Assembly (NCBI GenBank): GCA_947623505.1
Contig: CANQGT010000002.1
Span: 1-64,000 of the forward strand
Reading direction: 5' to 3'
Length of the DNA stretch: 64,000 nucleotides
Source of the DNA: an uncultured Clostridia bacterium
GTDB taxonomy: Bacteria > Bacillota > Clostridia > Oscillospirales > Acutalibacteraceae
Position 1 is the stretch's first letter, and the number at the start of each line of letters is the position of its first letter. Of this stretch, positions 17,153 to 28,000 are shown piece by piece. Under the pieces are notes generated by a model that was not told the DNA's origin, ran no database searches, and saw nothing but the letters and a program-made list of their open reading frames with translations. The translations under genes were made by a program, and so were the position numbers.

Positions 17153-18619
17153 TTGAAACGGCTTATTCCTGTTATTCTCTTGTTGACGCTGCTTTTCTGC
17201 TGTGCCGCCTGCGCCGGGAATGCAAAACAAGAAGAAATTTCAAGCGGTGAAAATTCAGCTTTTGAGTCCGATATAAAAAACAACGGTGAGGACTTGAGCG
17301 AGATTTTAGTGGCTTATTTCTCGGCTACCGGCACTACTAAGGTACTTGCCGAATATGCCGCCGATATTCTGAATGCCGATATATACGAAATCGTGCCGCA
17401 AGATCCCTACACGGATGAGGATTTGGCCTATTACACCGGAGGCCGTGCGGATCAGGAACAGAAAAATCCGTCCGCTCGTCCGGCAATATCCGGCTCGGTA
17501 AAGGATATGAGTCAATACGATACCGTTTTGATCGGCTATCCCATTTGGCACAGTCAAGCGCCGAAAATTATCTATACTTTCCTTGAAAGCTACGACTTTT
17601 CCGGCAAGACGATCCTTCCGTTCTGCACTTCGCACTCCAGCGGGATCGGTTCCAGCGCAAGCGATCTTCATCCCCTTGCATCGGGAGCGAACTGGCTTGA
17701 CGGAAAAAGATTTGCCGGCGGCACTTCCAAAGAAGAAATTGAAAGCTGGCTTAATGAAAATAACATAAAACCAAATGAAACGACTGTTGCAGCCGAGATT
17801 GGCAAATTTGACTTTGAAAAGAAAACTGTTTTGCTTAACAGCGGTTATGAAATGCCGATTATGGGGCTGGGAACATACAGCCTTTCCGATGAAGAATGCT
17901 ACAACTCGGTGACGGCTCTGCTTGAATCCGGCGGGCGGCTCATCGACACGGCGTATATGTACGGCAACGAGGCCGCAGTCGGTCGGGCGGTACGGGATTC
18001 CGATGTGCCGAGAGAAGATATTTTCGTCATTACGAAAATTTATCCCGGTGAACAGTTTGCCGATCCCGAAAAGGCGATACAGGATGCGCTTGACAAACTG
18101 GGCATCGGCTATATCGATATGATGTTGCTTCATTACCCCGGCGAGAACGATGTAAAAGCCTACCTTGCGATGGAAAAATTCGTGGAGGACGGAAAAATCC
18201 ACTCTATTGGTCTTTCAAATTGGTATGTGGAGGAGCTTGAAGAATTTTTGCCACAGGTGCATATCACCCCGGCGTTGGTGCAAAACGAGATCCACCCGTA
18301 CTATCAGGAAAACGATGTTATCCCGTATATTCAAAATCTTGGGATCGTCGTGCAGGGATGGTATCCCTTTGGCGGCAGGGGGCATACCTCGGAACTTCTT
18401 GGCGACAGCGTGATAGCCGACATTGCCAAAGCACACGGCGTTACCTCGGCGCAGGTGATTCTGCGATGGGATCTGCAAAAGGGTGTTGTTGTCATTCCCG
18501 GTTCAATCAATCCCGATCATATTAAGGAAAATCTTGACCTGTTTGGCTTTGAACTCACGGACGCGGAAATCCGGCAAATCAATGGACTTGACAGACACGA
18601 AAAGCACGATTGGTACTGA
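17153..18619 (+). CDS. Lipoprotein fusing flavodoxin to an aldo/keto reductase
   Basis: The 488-residue protein starts at a TTG after GGAGG. A signal peptide ends in a lipobox-like FCCAAC, so the protein is probably membrane-tethered outside the cell. A flavodoxin domain (about 35-190) has the FMN phosphate loop YFSATGTTK and GYPIWHSQAPK. An aldo/keto reductase domain (about 205-485) follows with the full tetrad: Asp and Tyr in DTAYMYGNE, Lys in VITKIY and His in MLLHYPG. Joining an FMN electron carrier to a nicotinamide reductase is unusual, and how NADPH would be available outside the cell is unclear. It is the third gene of the LysR-linked operon. Confidence 0.88.
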   Translation: MKRLIPVILLLTLLFCCAACAGNAKQEEISSGENSAFESDIKNNGEDLSEILVAYFSATGTTKVLAEYAADILNADIYEIVPQDPYTDEDLAYYTGGRADQEQKNPSARPAISGSVKDMSQYDTVLIGYPIWHSQAPKIIYTFLESYDFSGKTILPFCTSHSSGIGSSASDLHPLASGANWLDGKRFAGGTSKEEIESWLNENNIKPNETTVAAEIGKFDFEKKTVLLNSGYEMPIMGLGTYSLSDEECYNSVTALLESGGRLIDTAYMYGNEAAVGRAVRDSDVPREDIFVITKIYPGEQFADPEKAIQDALDKLGIGYIDMMLLHYPGENDVKAYLAMEKFVEDGKIHSIGLSNWYVEELEEFLPQVHITPALVQNEIHPYYQENDVIPYIQNLGIVVQGWYPFGGRGHTSELLGDSVIADIAKAHGVTSAQVILRWDLQKGVVVIPGSINPDHIKENLDLFGFELTDAEIRQINGLDRHEKHDWY

Positions 18620-18642
18620 TAATAACATTAAATAAAACAAAC

Positions 18643-18687
18643 GAGCCGATGAATTTGCGAGAGACATCACAAATCATCGGCTTTTTT
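18643..18687 (+). terminator. Terminator of the LysR-linked operon
   Basis: AGCCGATGA/TCATCGGCT arms with a 22-base loop are followed by a run of Ts on the + strand, just after the flavodoxin-reductase gene. The rest of 18688-18776 shows nothing else. Confidence 0.8.
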
Positions 18688-18776
18688 GTCGTCCAAAACA
18701 CCGGCTATGGCTGAGCGGCAAATAGAGATACGCCAAGTGCCCGTGTTTTTAATTTTATATATCTATTTTTATATAC

Positions 18777-20303
18777 CTATTTTATTATGCTTTTTCCCGT
18801 CATTTCCTTAGGCCGGGGCAGACCCATAACCTTTAATATCGTGGGGGCAATATCACACAGTTTACCGCCGCCGCGAACCTCGCAGGGGTAATTTACCACG
18901 ATAAACGGAACGGGATTTGTGGTGTGCGCCGTGAAAGGCTCGCCGTTTTCGTCAAGCATCTTATCGGCGTTTCCGTGGTCGGCGGTAACAAGAAGCACGC
19001 CGCCCGTTTCAAGCACCGCCTCGGTGAGCGTGCCCACGCATTCGTCAACCGTTTCAACGGCTTTTACCGCCGCGGGAATTATTCCCGTGTGGCCCACCAT
19101 ATCGCAGTTCGCGAAATTGACGATTATAACGTCATACTTTCCGCTTCTCACGGCGGCGTTGAGCTTTTCGGAAACGCCGTAGGCGCTCATTTCGGGCATA
19201 AGGTCAAAGGTGGATATCTTCGGGGAATCAACAAGTATCCTGTCTTCCCCCTCGTACTGCTTTTCCTCGCCGCCGTTAAAGAAGAACGTGACATGCGCGT
19301 ATTTTTGGGTTTCGGCTATACGAAGCTGCGTTTTGCCGAGTGACGAAAGATATTCGCCGAGGGTGTTTGTAAGCGCTTCGGGGCCGAAAGCGACATCGAC
19401 GTTCGGCATTTCCGCGTCATACTGAGTCATACAAACGTAATTCAGCTTGAAAAAGCCGTATCTTCTCTCAAAGCCGCTGAAATCGGGATCCACGAACGCC
19501 CTTGTTATTTCCCTCGCGCGGTCGGGGCGGAAATTGAAGAAAATAACGCTGTCGTTTTCCTTTACTCTGCCGCCCTCCCCGATAACGGTGGGAAGCACAA
19601 ATTCATCGGTGAGATGTTTTCCGTCCTCGTCTATCGTTTCATACGAAGCTCTCACCGCAGCAACGGCGTCGTTTGCGTGTATGCCCTCGCCGTAAACTAT
19701 TGCGGCGTAGGCTTTTTCAACTCTGTCCCATATATTATCACGATCCATAGCGTAAAATCTGCCCATAACGGATGCGATTTTTCCGACACCGATTTCCTTG
19801 AGCTTTGCCTCAAGCTCGGCAAGATATTCGTCCGCCGACGCGGGCGGAACGTCGCGCCCGTCGAGCAGAGCGTGAATGTAAACGTTCTTTACACCGCTTT
19901 TCTTAGCCATTTCTACAAGGCCGTAAAGGTGATCGGTATGGCTGTGGACTCCGCCGGGGGAGACAAGACCGATAAGGTGAAGCGCGCTGTTTTCGGCATT
20001 TTTCATCGCTTTACACAGAGCGGTATTTTCAAAAGCCTCGCCGTCCTCAAAGGCTTTCGTAATGCGGGTGAGCGGCTGATAAACCACTCTGCCCGCGCCT
20101 ATGTTGGTGTGGCCGACCTCGCTGTTGCCCATCTGCCCGTTCGGCAGACCGACATCCATACCCGACGCGCCTATCTGAGTCATAGGGCATTCCGCCATAA
20201 GCCTGTCAAGATTGGGAGTTTTCGCCATCGCGATGGCGTTGCCGTGCTCGGACGGGTTTATGCCGAAGCCGTCCATTATACATAAAACTACGCTTTTTTT
20301 CAT
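18777..20303 (-). CDS. gpmI: 2,3-bisphosphoglycerate-independent phosphoglycerate mutase
   Basis: The 508-residue enzyme interconverts 3- and 2-phosphoglycerate in glycolysis. It shows the alkaline-phosphatase-type metal and nucleophile motifs MDGFGI, MGNSEVGHTNIGAGR (catalytic Ser), LDGRDVPPASADEY and the C-terminal TADHGNADKML. The ATG at 20303 with GGAGG was chosen over an upstream in-frame TTG. It is the third gene after pgk and tpiA, separated from tpiA by a hairpin. A second, unrelated-type phosphoglycerate mutase gene (apgM) lies at 58.3 kb. Confidence 0.96.
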   Translation of the reverse strand: MKKSVVLCIMDGFGINPSEHGNAIAMAKTPNLDRLMAECPMTQIGASGMDVGLPNGQMGNSEVGHTNIGAGRVVYQPLTRITKAFEDGEAFENTALCKAMKNAENSALHLIGLVSPGGVHSHTDHLYGLVEMAKKSGVKNVYIHALLDGRDVPPASADEYLAELEAKLKEIGVGKIASVMGRFYAMDRDNIWDRVEKAYAAIVYGEGIHANDAVAAVRASYETIDEDGKHLTDEFVLPTVIGEGGRVKENDSVIFFNFRPDRAREITRAFVDPDFSGFERRYGFFKLNYVCMTQYDAEMPNVDVAFGPEALTNTLGEYLSSLGKTQLRIAETQKYAHVTFFFNGGEEKQYEGEDRILVDSPKISTFDLMPEMSAYGVSEKLNAAVRSGKYDVIIVNFANCDMVGHTGIIPAAVKAVETVDECVGTLTEAVLETGGVLLVTADHGNADKMLDENGEPFTAHTTNPVPFIVVNYPCEVRGGGKLCDIAPTILKVMGLPRPKEMTGKSIIK

Positions 20304-20327
20304 AATTATTCTTTCCTCCAAAACAAA

Positions 20328-20352
20328 GCCCTCCTGCGCGGGGCAAGAGGGC
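20328..20352 (-). terminator. Intercistronic hairpin between tpiA and gpmI
   Basis: On the - strand GCCCTC/GAGGGC arms enclose a GC-rich loop and are followed by TTTGTTTT, which overlaps the gpmI ribosome binding site. It could be a partial terminator or an RNA-stability element that lowers gpmI expression relative to tpiA. Confidence 0.55.
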
Positions 20353-20365
20353 GAACATTAAAATA

Positions 20366-21133
20366 TTATCTGCTTGCCGCCTTTACGATAACGGAAAAAT
20401 CCTGCGCTTTAAGCGACGCTCCGCCGATAAGACCGCCGTCAACATTCTCTTTAGAGAGAAGCTCCTCGGCGTTTTTGGCGTTCATCGAGCCGCCGTACTG
20501 AACAACGAACGCGTCGGCCGCATCCTTGCCGTAAAGCTCGGCGATAACCTCGCGGATATAGCCGTTCACCTCGTCGGCCTGATCGGCGGTGGCGGTTTTG
20601 CCCGTGCCGATCGCCCAAACGGGCTCATAGGCGATAATTACGTTTTTGAGTTCCTCTTCCGTTACGCCCTGAAGCGCGATTTTCGTCTGGAGGCCGACTA
20701 CCTCGAAGGTTACGCCCTGCTCTCTTTCACGAAGTACTTCGCCGACGCAGAGAATCACCTTGAGGCCGTTGTCAAGAGCCGCGCGAACGCGCTTGTTAAC
20801 GGTTTCGTTTGTCTCGCCGAAATACTGGCGGCGCTCGGAATGGCCTATAATAACATACGGCACGCCCATTTCTTTGAGCATCGGCGCTGAGATCTCGGCG
20901 GTGAAAGCGCCGCTTTCAGCCCAGTGGCAGTTTTGAGCGCCGATTTTTATGTTTGAGCCCTCTGCCGCGTCCATTGCCGCCTGCAAATCAACAAACGGCG
21001 CGCAGATAACAACGTCGCAGTCCGCATCCGCAACAAGGGTTTTCATTTCGTTTATCAAAGCGGTGGTCTGAGCAGGAGTATTGTTCATCTTCCAGTTGCC
21101 CGCGATGACCGCCTTACGAAGCTTTTTGTTCAT
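20366..21133 (-). CDS. tpiA: Triosephosphate isomerase
   Basis: The 255-residue TIM barrel interconverts dihydroxyacetone phosphate and glyceraldehyde 3-phosphate. It contains AGNWKMNN (catalytic Asn/Lys), IIGHSERRQ (His), the signature AYEPVWAIGTGKTA (catalytic Glu and flexible loop) and YGGSMNAKNA for phosphate binding. It begins 24 bp after pgk in the same operon. Confidence 0.97.
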   Translation of the reverse strand: MNKKLRKAVIAGNWKMNNTPAQTTALINEMKTLVADADCDVVICAPFVDLQAAMDAAEGSNIKIGAQNCHWAESGAFTAEISAPMLKEMGVPYVIIGHSERRQYFGETNETVNKRVRAALDNGLKVILCVGEVLREREQGVTFEVVGLQTKIALQGVTEEELKNVIIAYEPVWAIGTGKTATADQADEVNGYIREVIAELYGKDAADAFVVQYGGSMNAKNAEELLSKENVDGGLIGGASLKAQDFSVIVKAASR

Positions 21134-21157
21134 TGCTATACCTCTTTTCGCTGTTAC

Positions 21158-22357
21158 TCAGTCTTTATCGTTAAGAGCGGCGATACCGGGAAGCTCCTTG
21201 CCCTCAAGAAATTCGAGGGATGCGCCGCCGCCCGTTGAAATATGGCTCATCTTATCGCTGAAGCCAAGCTTTGTTACGGCCGCAACGGAATCACCGCCGC
21301 CAACAATGGAGATAGCGCCCGATTCCGCAACGGCATTAGCGACTGCGATCGTGCCGCCCGCGAAATTATCCCATTCGGAAACGCCCATCGGTCCGTTCCA
21401 GATAACGGTGCCCGCGCCCTTGATGGCGTCGGTGAACAATTTCTGCGTTCTGGGGCCGATATCAAGCCCCATCCAGCCGTCGGGTATATTGTCGCTGTCA
21501 ACGATCATTGATTCCGTGTTTTCATCGTATTCCCTGCCGAGCTTGTTGTCAACGGGAATAAGGAATTTAACGCCCTTTGCCTTGGCGTCATTCATCATTT
21601 TGGCGGCGTTTTCAACCTGCTCCTCCTCAAGGAGAGAAGTGCCTATTGTGTAGCCGAGCGATTTCATAAAGGTGTATGCCATACCGCCGCCGATTATCAG
21701 CGTGTCACACTTATCGAGAAGATTCGTGATAACGCCTATCTTGTCCGAAACCTTGGCTCCGCCCAAAATAGCGACGAGAGGACGCTTGGGATTCGCGAGC
21801 GCTCCGCCCATAAATTCTATCTCTTTCTGAATCAGATAGCCGCAAACGGCGGGGAGATACGCGGCAACGCCCGTTGTTGAGCAGTGGGCTCTGTGCGCGG
21901 TGCCGAAAGCGTCGTTTACAAAAATATCGGCAAGGGAAGCAAGCTCTTTTGAGAAGTTTTCCTCGTTTTTCGTCTCTTCTTTTCTGTAGCGCACGTTTTC
22001 AAGCAGCATAACGTCGCCGTCGTTTAACGCGGCAGCCATAGCCTTCGCGTTTTCACCGACAACCTCGGCGTCCTCGGCAAGCTTTACCTCTTTTTCAAGA
22101 TATTCCGAAAGCCTCTTCGCCACGGGGGCAAGGCTGAATTCGGGCTTGTATTCCCCCTTCGGTCTTCCGAGATGAGAGCAAAGTATGACCTTCGCGCCGT
22201 GACCGATAAGATATTTTATCGTCGGAAGCGCGGCGACTATTCTCTTGTCGTTTGTTATCTCTCCGTCCTTGAGCGGAACGTTGAAATCGCAGCGGACAAG
22301 AACCTTTTTGCCGTTGACCTCGATATCCTCGACAGTCTTTTTATTCAATGCGTTCAT
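21158..22357 (-). CDS. pgk: Phosphoglycerate kinase
   Basis: The 399-residue enzyme makes ATP from 1,3-bisphosphoglycerate. It has the N-terminal [12 protein letters not shown], the ligand motif [10 protein letters not shown], the [12 protein letters not shown] segment and the C-terminal nucleotide-binding GGGDSVAAV. It is the first gene of the pgk-tpiA-gpmI operon. No gap or eno gene is adjacent. Confidence 0.97.
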   Translation of the reverse strand: MNALNKKTVEDIEVNGKKVLVRCDFNVPLKDGEITNDKRIVAALPTIKYLIGHGAKVILCSHLGRPKGEYKPEFSLAPVAKRLSEYLEKEVKLAEDAEVVGENAKAMAAALNDGDVMLLENVRYRKEETKNEENFSKELASLADIFVNDAFGTAHRAHCSTTGVAAYLPAVCGYLIQKEIEFMGGALANPKRPLVAILGGAKVSDKIGVITNLLDKCDTLIIGGGMAYTFMKSLGYTIGTSLLEEEQVENAAKMMNDAKAKGVKFLIPVDNKLGREYDENTESMIVDSDNIPDGWMGLDIGPRTQKLFTDAIKGAGTVIWNGPMGVSEWDNFAGGTIAVANAVAESGAISIVGGGDSVAAVTKLGFSDKMSHISTGGGASLEFLEGKELPGIAALNDKD

Positions 22358-22398
22358 TGTGATACCTCTCTTAAATAATTTTATAATTACTTTTTAAT

Positions 22399-22427
22399 AT
22401 TATAGTGTATATGTAATTCAAAATCAA
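22399..22427 (-). promoter_or_regulatory. Sigma-A promoter of the glycolytic operon
   Basis: On the - strand TTGATT (22427-22422) and a perfect TATAAT (22404-22399) are spaced by 17 bp, about 40 bp upstream of pgk. The rest of 22428-22560 shows no further feature. Confidence 0.75.
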
Positions 22428-22560
22428 TACATATTTTTCCACATAGTTAAGCGCAATATTCGTTAATATTTTGTCAAAGTTAATTAAAATCAACGGCGTT
22501 TGTGACCTTGACGTGCCATATAACGAGCCGAGGTCTTTACTTTGGTTTTGAGGGCCGGAT

Positions 22561-24789
22561 TCACTTATTATAAGAACCTCCCAGCGCTTTAACCAGCTTG
22601 CCTCTGAAAGTTTTATAGAAAGCGCCGCGTCGTTTTTCCTCTTCTTTCCTTACTTTTTCGGCCTCATTTCTTGCCTTCTCGTCCATGGCCTCTTTTTCTT
22701 CATATTCCCTGCATTTTGAAATATAATAATTCAGTTCGCCGAGCCGCTCTTTATCCTTACAGTCTCGGTAACATTTATCGGTAAACGCCTTTTCTTTTTG
22801 ATTTTTCAAATCAAGCCTGAACCTTTCCCGCGCGGCTCTCAGCTCCGACGCTGCTGCCACCGAAAAGCAGTATTCAAAAGCGTCGTTTATATCAAGGCTC
22901 ATTATAAACTTTTCCATATCTTCGGGCGAGGCGGCCGAGGCGCTGTCCGCTCCCAAATATAATGTTCTTTTAAGCTGAACGAGCAGAGCGGCGTAAAAAT
23001 CCCCGTCGCTGTCAAATCTGTTTTGCTCGGCAAGTTTTTTTACGCATTTTATAACATTGAAAAATCCGTATGAGCTTTGCAGACCTGTTATTCCCGTCAT
23101 TACGGAGTTGCGGCGTATTCTTCTATTATAAAGGTTTATATTGTCGTAACGCACGCGGTCTGCGAAGAAAAGGCACTGTACCGTAAAGGGATTATCCTCA
23201 TAAAATATACCCTCCACAAATTTTATCCCGTTTTCACCGAGCAGATCCCTGCGTACAATCTGCAGGCAGGCCGACGGCTTAAAATCGGCGTTTTTGCTCA
23301 TTTTAACAAAAAACTCGCGCCCTGTCATAACTCCGTCGTAAACTGCATTTCTTTCATAATTGCCTATATTCGAGGCGCTCTCTGCGTCAACACCGTCCAA
23401 AAACGAACGGGCGCAGAAGAAAAGCTGATCAAGACGGTTTGCCTTTGCCTCGCAATAAAGATATTCTATGGCTTGCGGCTCAAGATAATCGTCGCTGTCC
23501 ACAAAAAGGAGATATTCGCCCGACGCTGCTTCGATACCGGCATTTCTCGCGGAGGAAAGGCCGCCGTTTTCCTTTGATTTCGCGTTTATTCTTTTATCTT
23601 TTTTCGCGTATTCCGCGATAATTTCGGCTGTTTTATCCGTTGAACCGTCGTTTATAACAATTATTTCAATATCTTTCAGAGAATTGTTTAAAACAGAATC
23701 AATACATTCCCCAATATATTCTTCAACGTTATAAGCGGGAATTATAACGGATACTTTGATTTTTTCGTTATCCTCGGGCAGAGCGGGGCGTTTCCAATCC
23801 GATATGCTGATTTTTTCACAACGCTTTTCATTCTGTTTTTTGATTTTCTTGTTCCAAATCTCCTCGGGATCTTTTTCTAAAAGTTCAATCAGCCTGTCAT
23901 AATTCTTTATTCCCTTTGAAAAGTATTTTCTTGAATGGCCAAGTATTCCGAGCTTGTAAAATCCGCAATCCCTGAGCATAAGAGCGCGCGCGGAAAACGA
24001 TTCAAAATCGGCGCTGCGATCGAGAGCGTCAAAGCACACACAAAGAGCCATATCGGCAAAGCCCTTTTCAAAATTACCGAAAACGCGCCTTTTCAAAAGC
24101 GTTTCCTTTAAAGAATAAAGAGCGGTATAAAAATCAAGCGGATTTCCGCAGCTTTCACGGCGGCACACCGAAACCGAACCTATGGGATCACCGTTTACCA
24201 AAGTGATTGAATCGGCGCGGGCGGCAGCATCATATACGAAAAGAAAATCACCGCAGCTTTCAAGAGAAGTAAAGGCAGAACCGTTTTTCGCAAGAAATTC
24301 TCTTTTAAACAATTTATCATAAAGAAAAGGCGAGACGGAAGTAAAAATAAGACCGCCTGCGTCCGCGGCGGAAAAAGGAGTTTTTTTCGGCAACGCGGAA
24401 ATATCAAATCCGTTATCCGTGTTGCGAACGCCGCCGCAAATGCAAATATCGGCGTTATCCTCTTTGCTTTTTTTATACATAGAGGCAACAACACCGCCGT
24501 CCGCGCGAAAATCCGGGTTAAAGAAAAAAACATATTCTCCGTTAGCCCGCGTCAAAGCGGCGTTTCCGAGAGCCCCGAGGCCGCGGCTTTCTTCTGTTAC
24601 GATTTTTATTCTTGAATCATTTTTCGCGTATTCAGCAAGTGATTCGATAACCGATTCGTCATCGGCGCAAACGGCGCATATTATTTCAATCTCCCCGTCC
24701 GCGAAACCGATTTTCGCAAAGCTCTCAACACAAGGCACGATGTTGCTGTCTCCACTCAAAACGGGTAATATCGCAGAAACTTTTATCAT
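22561..24789 (-). CDS. Bifunctional-looking glycosyltransferase with two GT2 domains
   Basis: The 742-residue protein carries two GT-A family 2 domains. The second (about 345-560) is canonical: VSVIIPAYNVEEYI, INDGSTDKT and the metal-binding FVDSDDYLEP. The first (about 1-240) has a similar start (VSAILPVLSGDSNIVPCVES), but the aspartates of the DXD motif are replaced by NPDF, so it may be inactive or structural. The C-terminus (about 665-735) is a highly charged Lys/Glu coiled coil. No membrane helix is present, so the enzyme is cytosolic or peripheral. It probably builds a cell-surface polysaccharide or teichoic-acid-like polymer. It is monocistronic. Confidence 0.85.
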   Translation of the reverse strand: MIKVSAILPVLSGDSNIVPCVESFAKIGFADGEIEIICAVCADDESVIESLAEYAKNDSRIKIVTEESRGLGALGNAALTRANGEYVFFFNPDFRADGGVVASMYKKSKEDNADICICGGVRNTDNGFDISALPKKTPFSAADAGGLIFTSVSPFLYDKLFKREFLAKNGSAFTSLESCGDFLFVYDAAARADSITLVNGDPIGSVSVCRRESCGNPLDFYTALYSLKETLLKRRVFGNFEKGFADMALCVCFDALDRSADFESFSARALMLRDCGFYKLGILGHSRKYFSKGIKNYDRLIELLEKDPEEIWNKKIKKQNEKRCEKISISDWKRPALPEDNEKIKVSVIIPAYNVEEYIGECIDSVLNNSLKDIEIIVINDGSTDKTAEIIAEYAKKDKRINAKSKENGGLSSARNAGIEAASGEYLLFVDSDDYLEPQAIEYLYCEAKANRLDQLFFCARSFLDGVDAESASNIGNYERNAVYDGVMTGREFFVKMSKNADFKPSACLQIVRRDLLGENGIKFVEGIFYEDNPFTVQCLFFADRVRYDNINLYNRRIRRNSVMTGITGLQSSYGFFNVIKCVKKLAEQNRFDSDGDFYAALLVQLKRTLYLGADSASAASPEDMEKFIMSLDINDAFEYCFSVAAASELRAARERFRLDLKNQKEKAFTDKCYRDCKDKERLGELNYYISKCREYEEKEAMDEKARNEAEKVRKEEEKRRGAFYKTFRGKLVKALGGSYNK

Positions 24790-24932
24790 TTTAACATCCC
24801 CAAATCCGCGTTTGCAGTATTCAAGATACTGTAAAACGCGGTAAATATATATTTAATTGTAATATTATAACCGTTGCCTGTCAAACAATATATTTTTAAA
24901 TCTGTTAAAATATTACAAAAGGTTAAATTTGA

Positions 24933-24960
24933 TTGACAAAATAGTTTCATTTGTGATAGA
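24933..24960 (+). promoter_or_regulatory. Promoter of the wall hydrolase gene
   Basis: A perfect TTGACA (24933-24938) is followed after 16 bp by GATAGA (24955-24960). The -10 element is weak, which suggests regulated or low expression. Confidence 0.5.
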
Positions 24961-25001
24961 GTGTTTTATGAGCACACAATACAACAGGAGTGATCTTACA
25001 T

Positions 25002-28000
25002 ATGAAAAAAAGAATTTTGAGTTTTCTTCTTTCAATTATTACGATCCTTTCCGCAATCGCGCCCACCGCTTTTGCGGCATATGCGGCGGATTTTGAAACC
25101 CAGATGCGAAACGCGGGCTATCCCGAATCATATATTCCCGCGCTTATTGCTCTTCACGAGCAGCACCCGAACTGGAGCTTCAAGCCTCTTATGACAAACG
25201 AGAACTTCAGCACCGCTGTTGACAATGAGCGCAAGCCCCACAATCAGCAGCTTATACAAAAATGGTCGGGAAATGACGGTAAGGGCTACTACTGCACATG
25301 CGAAAACGATTACAAAAACGGAAATTATGTGCCGCGCGAGGGCTCGGACTGGATCTCCGCGTCCAAAACAGCGGTTGAATACTATATGGATCCGAGGAAT
25401 TTCCTCAACGAGCAGTATATTTTCCAGTTTTTATCTAACGAATACAATTCCTCTCACACCCAGTCCGGCGTTGAGGCTATACTCAAGGGTACATGGATGT
25501 ATGATTCTATCATCACCTATAAGGATGCCGGCGGCAAGACCGTTACATACAAGGATTCAAACGGCAACACCGTAAAATACTCAAAAGCAATAATGAACGC
25601 CGCAAAAGACAGCGGGCTTTCCGCTTACTACATTGCGTCCAAAATAAAGCAGGAGGTCGGCGGAGCGAACCCGACCGCCGGCGGCGCCAGAGGGACCGGC
25701 AACAGCGACGGAAATTACAAAGGAATTTATAATTATTATAATATCAACGCAACTACCGGCTACTCCGCCGGCCTGAAGTGGGCTGCCGCAACGCCTTCAA
25801 AAAAATGGCTTTCATACGGCGGATGCAATATGAGAAAAGAGCCGTCCAAAAACAGCGATATACTTATTTATTTGGAAGACGGCACGGAACTGACCTATAT
25901 CGATACGACCGCTACACAATCGGACGGCTACAAGTGGGTTCATGTTTCCGCCACCGTCAAAGGCAAGACTTACACAGGATATATCCGCGAGGACCTTGTA
26001 GTCAAGCCCTATAACAGACCGTGGACAAATCCGTATCTTTCAATTTACAACGGTGCACAGTGGATCGCAGATAACTATAAAACGCAGAACACGGGCTACC
26101 TTCAGAAATTCAACGTAAACCCCGCTTCCTCCAACAGGCACGAGCATGAATATATGGCAAATGTTCAGGGCGCCGCTTCTGAGGGAAACAGCGTATATAA
26201 GGCATATAAAAACAACGGAATGCTTGACGAAAATTTGACTTTCCTTATCCCCGTTTATATGAATATGCCCGTTGGAAATCTTAAAATACCGGAAGGCATA
26301 TCCCTGAGCAACGGAACCGCCGGCGTTAAGGTGAGCTGGAAGAGCGTGAGCGGAGCCGAGCAATACACCGTATTCCGCAAAACCGCAAGCACGGGCTGGA
26401 CTCCTTTGGGAAATACGCTGCACACAAATTACACCGACAAAACGGCTAAAAGCAACGTAAAATATTATTATTCCGTTTGCTGCACCTCGGCCGACGGCAA
26501 ATCCTACACCAGCGGATACGACAGCACGGGCAAGAGTATAACCTTCATCGCCGCGCCGGTTATTTCATCAATTTCGGGTAATAACAGCGGAACGGAAATC
26601 AAGTGGAACAAGCCCGCCGGAGCCGTAAAATTTAAAGTTTACAGAAAAACAGGCAGCAGCGGCTGGAAAGCGCTCGGCACAACGACCTCGACAAGCTTTA
26701 TCGATAAAACCGCGGCAAAGGGCACCAAATACGGCTACACCGTTCGCTGCATAAGCAAGGACGGCAAAAGCTTCACAAGCGGATATTATACCGACAAAAG
26801 CTTTAAACTTGTCGCCGCTCCCAAAATAACCTCGATATCCCACAATGTCGACAGCATTAGTATAAAATGGGACAACGCATCGGGCTCCAAGAATTTCAAA
26901 GTTTACCGCAAGACCCCCTCTACGGGCTGGAAGGCCATTAAGAATGTTTCCGCGACCTCCTACACCGATACTTCGGTAAGCAGCGGCACCACTTACACTT
27001 ACACCGTTCGCTGCCTCACGGACGACGGCAAAGTTCTTACCAGCGGATATGACACCGCCGGGAAGAGCATAACATATGTCACCGCGCCGGTTATTTCATC
27101 AATTTCGGGTAATAACAGCGGAACGGAAATCAAGTGGAACAAGCCCGCCGGAGCCGTAAAATTTAAAGTTTACAGAAAAACAGGCAGCAGCGGCTGGAAA
27201 GCGCTCGGCACAACGACCTCGACAAGCTTTATCGATAAAACCGCGGCAAAGGGCACCAAATACGGCTACACCGTTCGCTGCATAAGCAAGGACGGCAAAA
27301 GCTTCACAAGCGGATATTATACCGACAAAAGCTTTAAACTTGTCGCCGCTCCCAAAATAACCTCGATATCCCACAATGTCGACAGCATTAGTATAAAATG
27401 GGACAACGCATCGGGCTCCAAGAATTTCAAAGTTTACCGCAAGACCCCCTCTACGGGCTGGAAGGCCATTAAGAATGTTTCCGCGACCTCCTACACCGAT
27501 ACTTCGGTAAGCAGCGGCACCACTTACACTTACACCGTTCGCTGCCTCACGGACGACGGCAAAGTTCTTACCAGCGGATATGACACCGCCGGGAAGAGCA
27601 TAACATATGTCACCGCGCCGGTTATTTCATCAATTTCGGGTAATAACAGCGGAACGGAAATCAAGTGGAACAAGCCCGCCGGAGCCGTAAAATTTAAAGT
27701 TTACAGAAAAACAGGCAGCAGCGGCTGGAAAGCGCTCGGCACAACGACCTCGACAAGCTTTATCGATAAAACCGCGGCAAAGGGCACCAAATACGGCTAC
27801 ACCGTTCGCTGCATAAGCAAGGACGGCAAAAGCTTCACAAGCGGATATTATACCGACAAAAGCTTTAAACTTGTCGCCGCTCCCAAAATAACCTCGATAT
27901 CCCACAATGTCGACAGCATTAGTATAAAATGGGACAACGCATCGGGCTCCAAGAATTTCAAAGTTTACCGCAAGACCCCCTCTACGGGCTGGAAGGCCAT

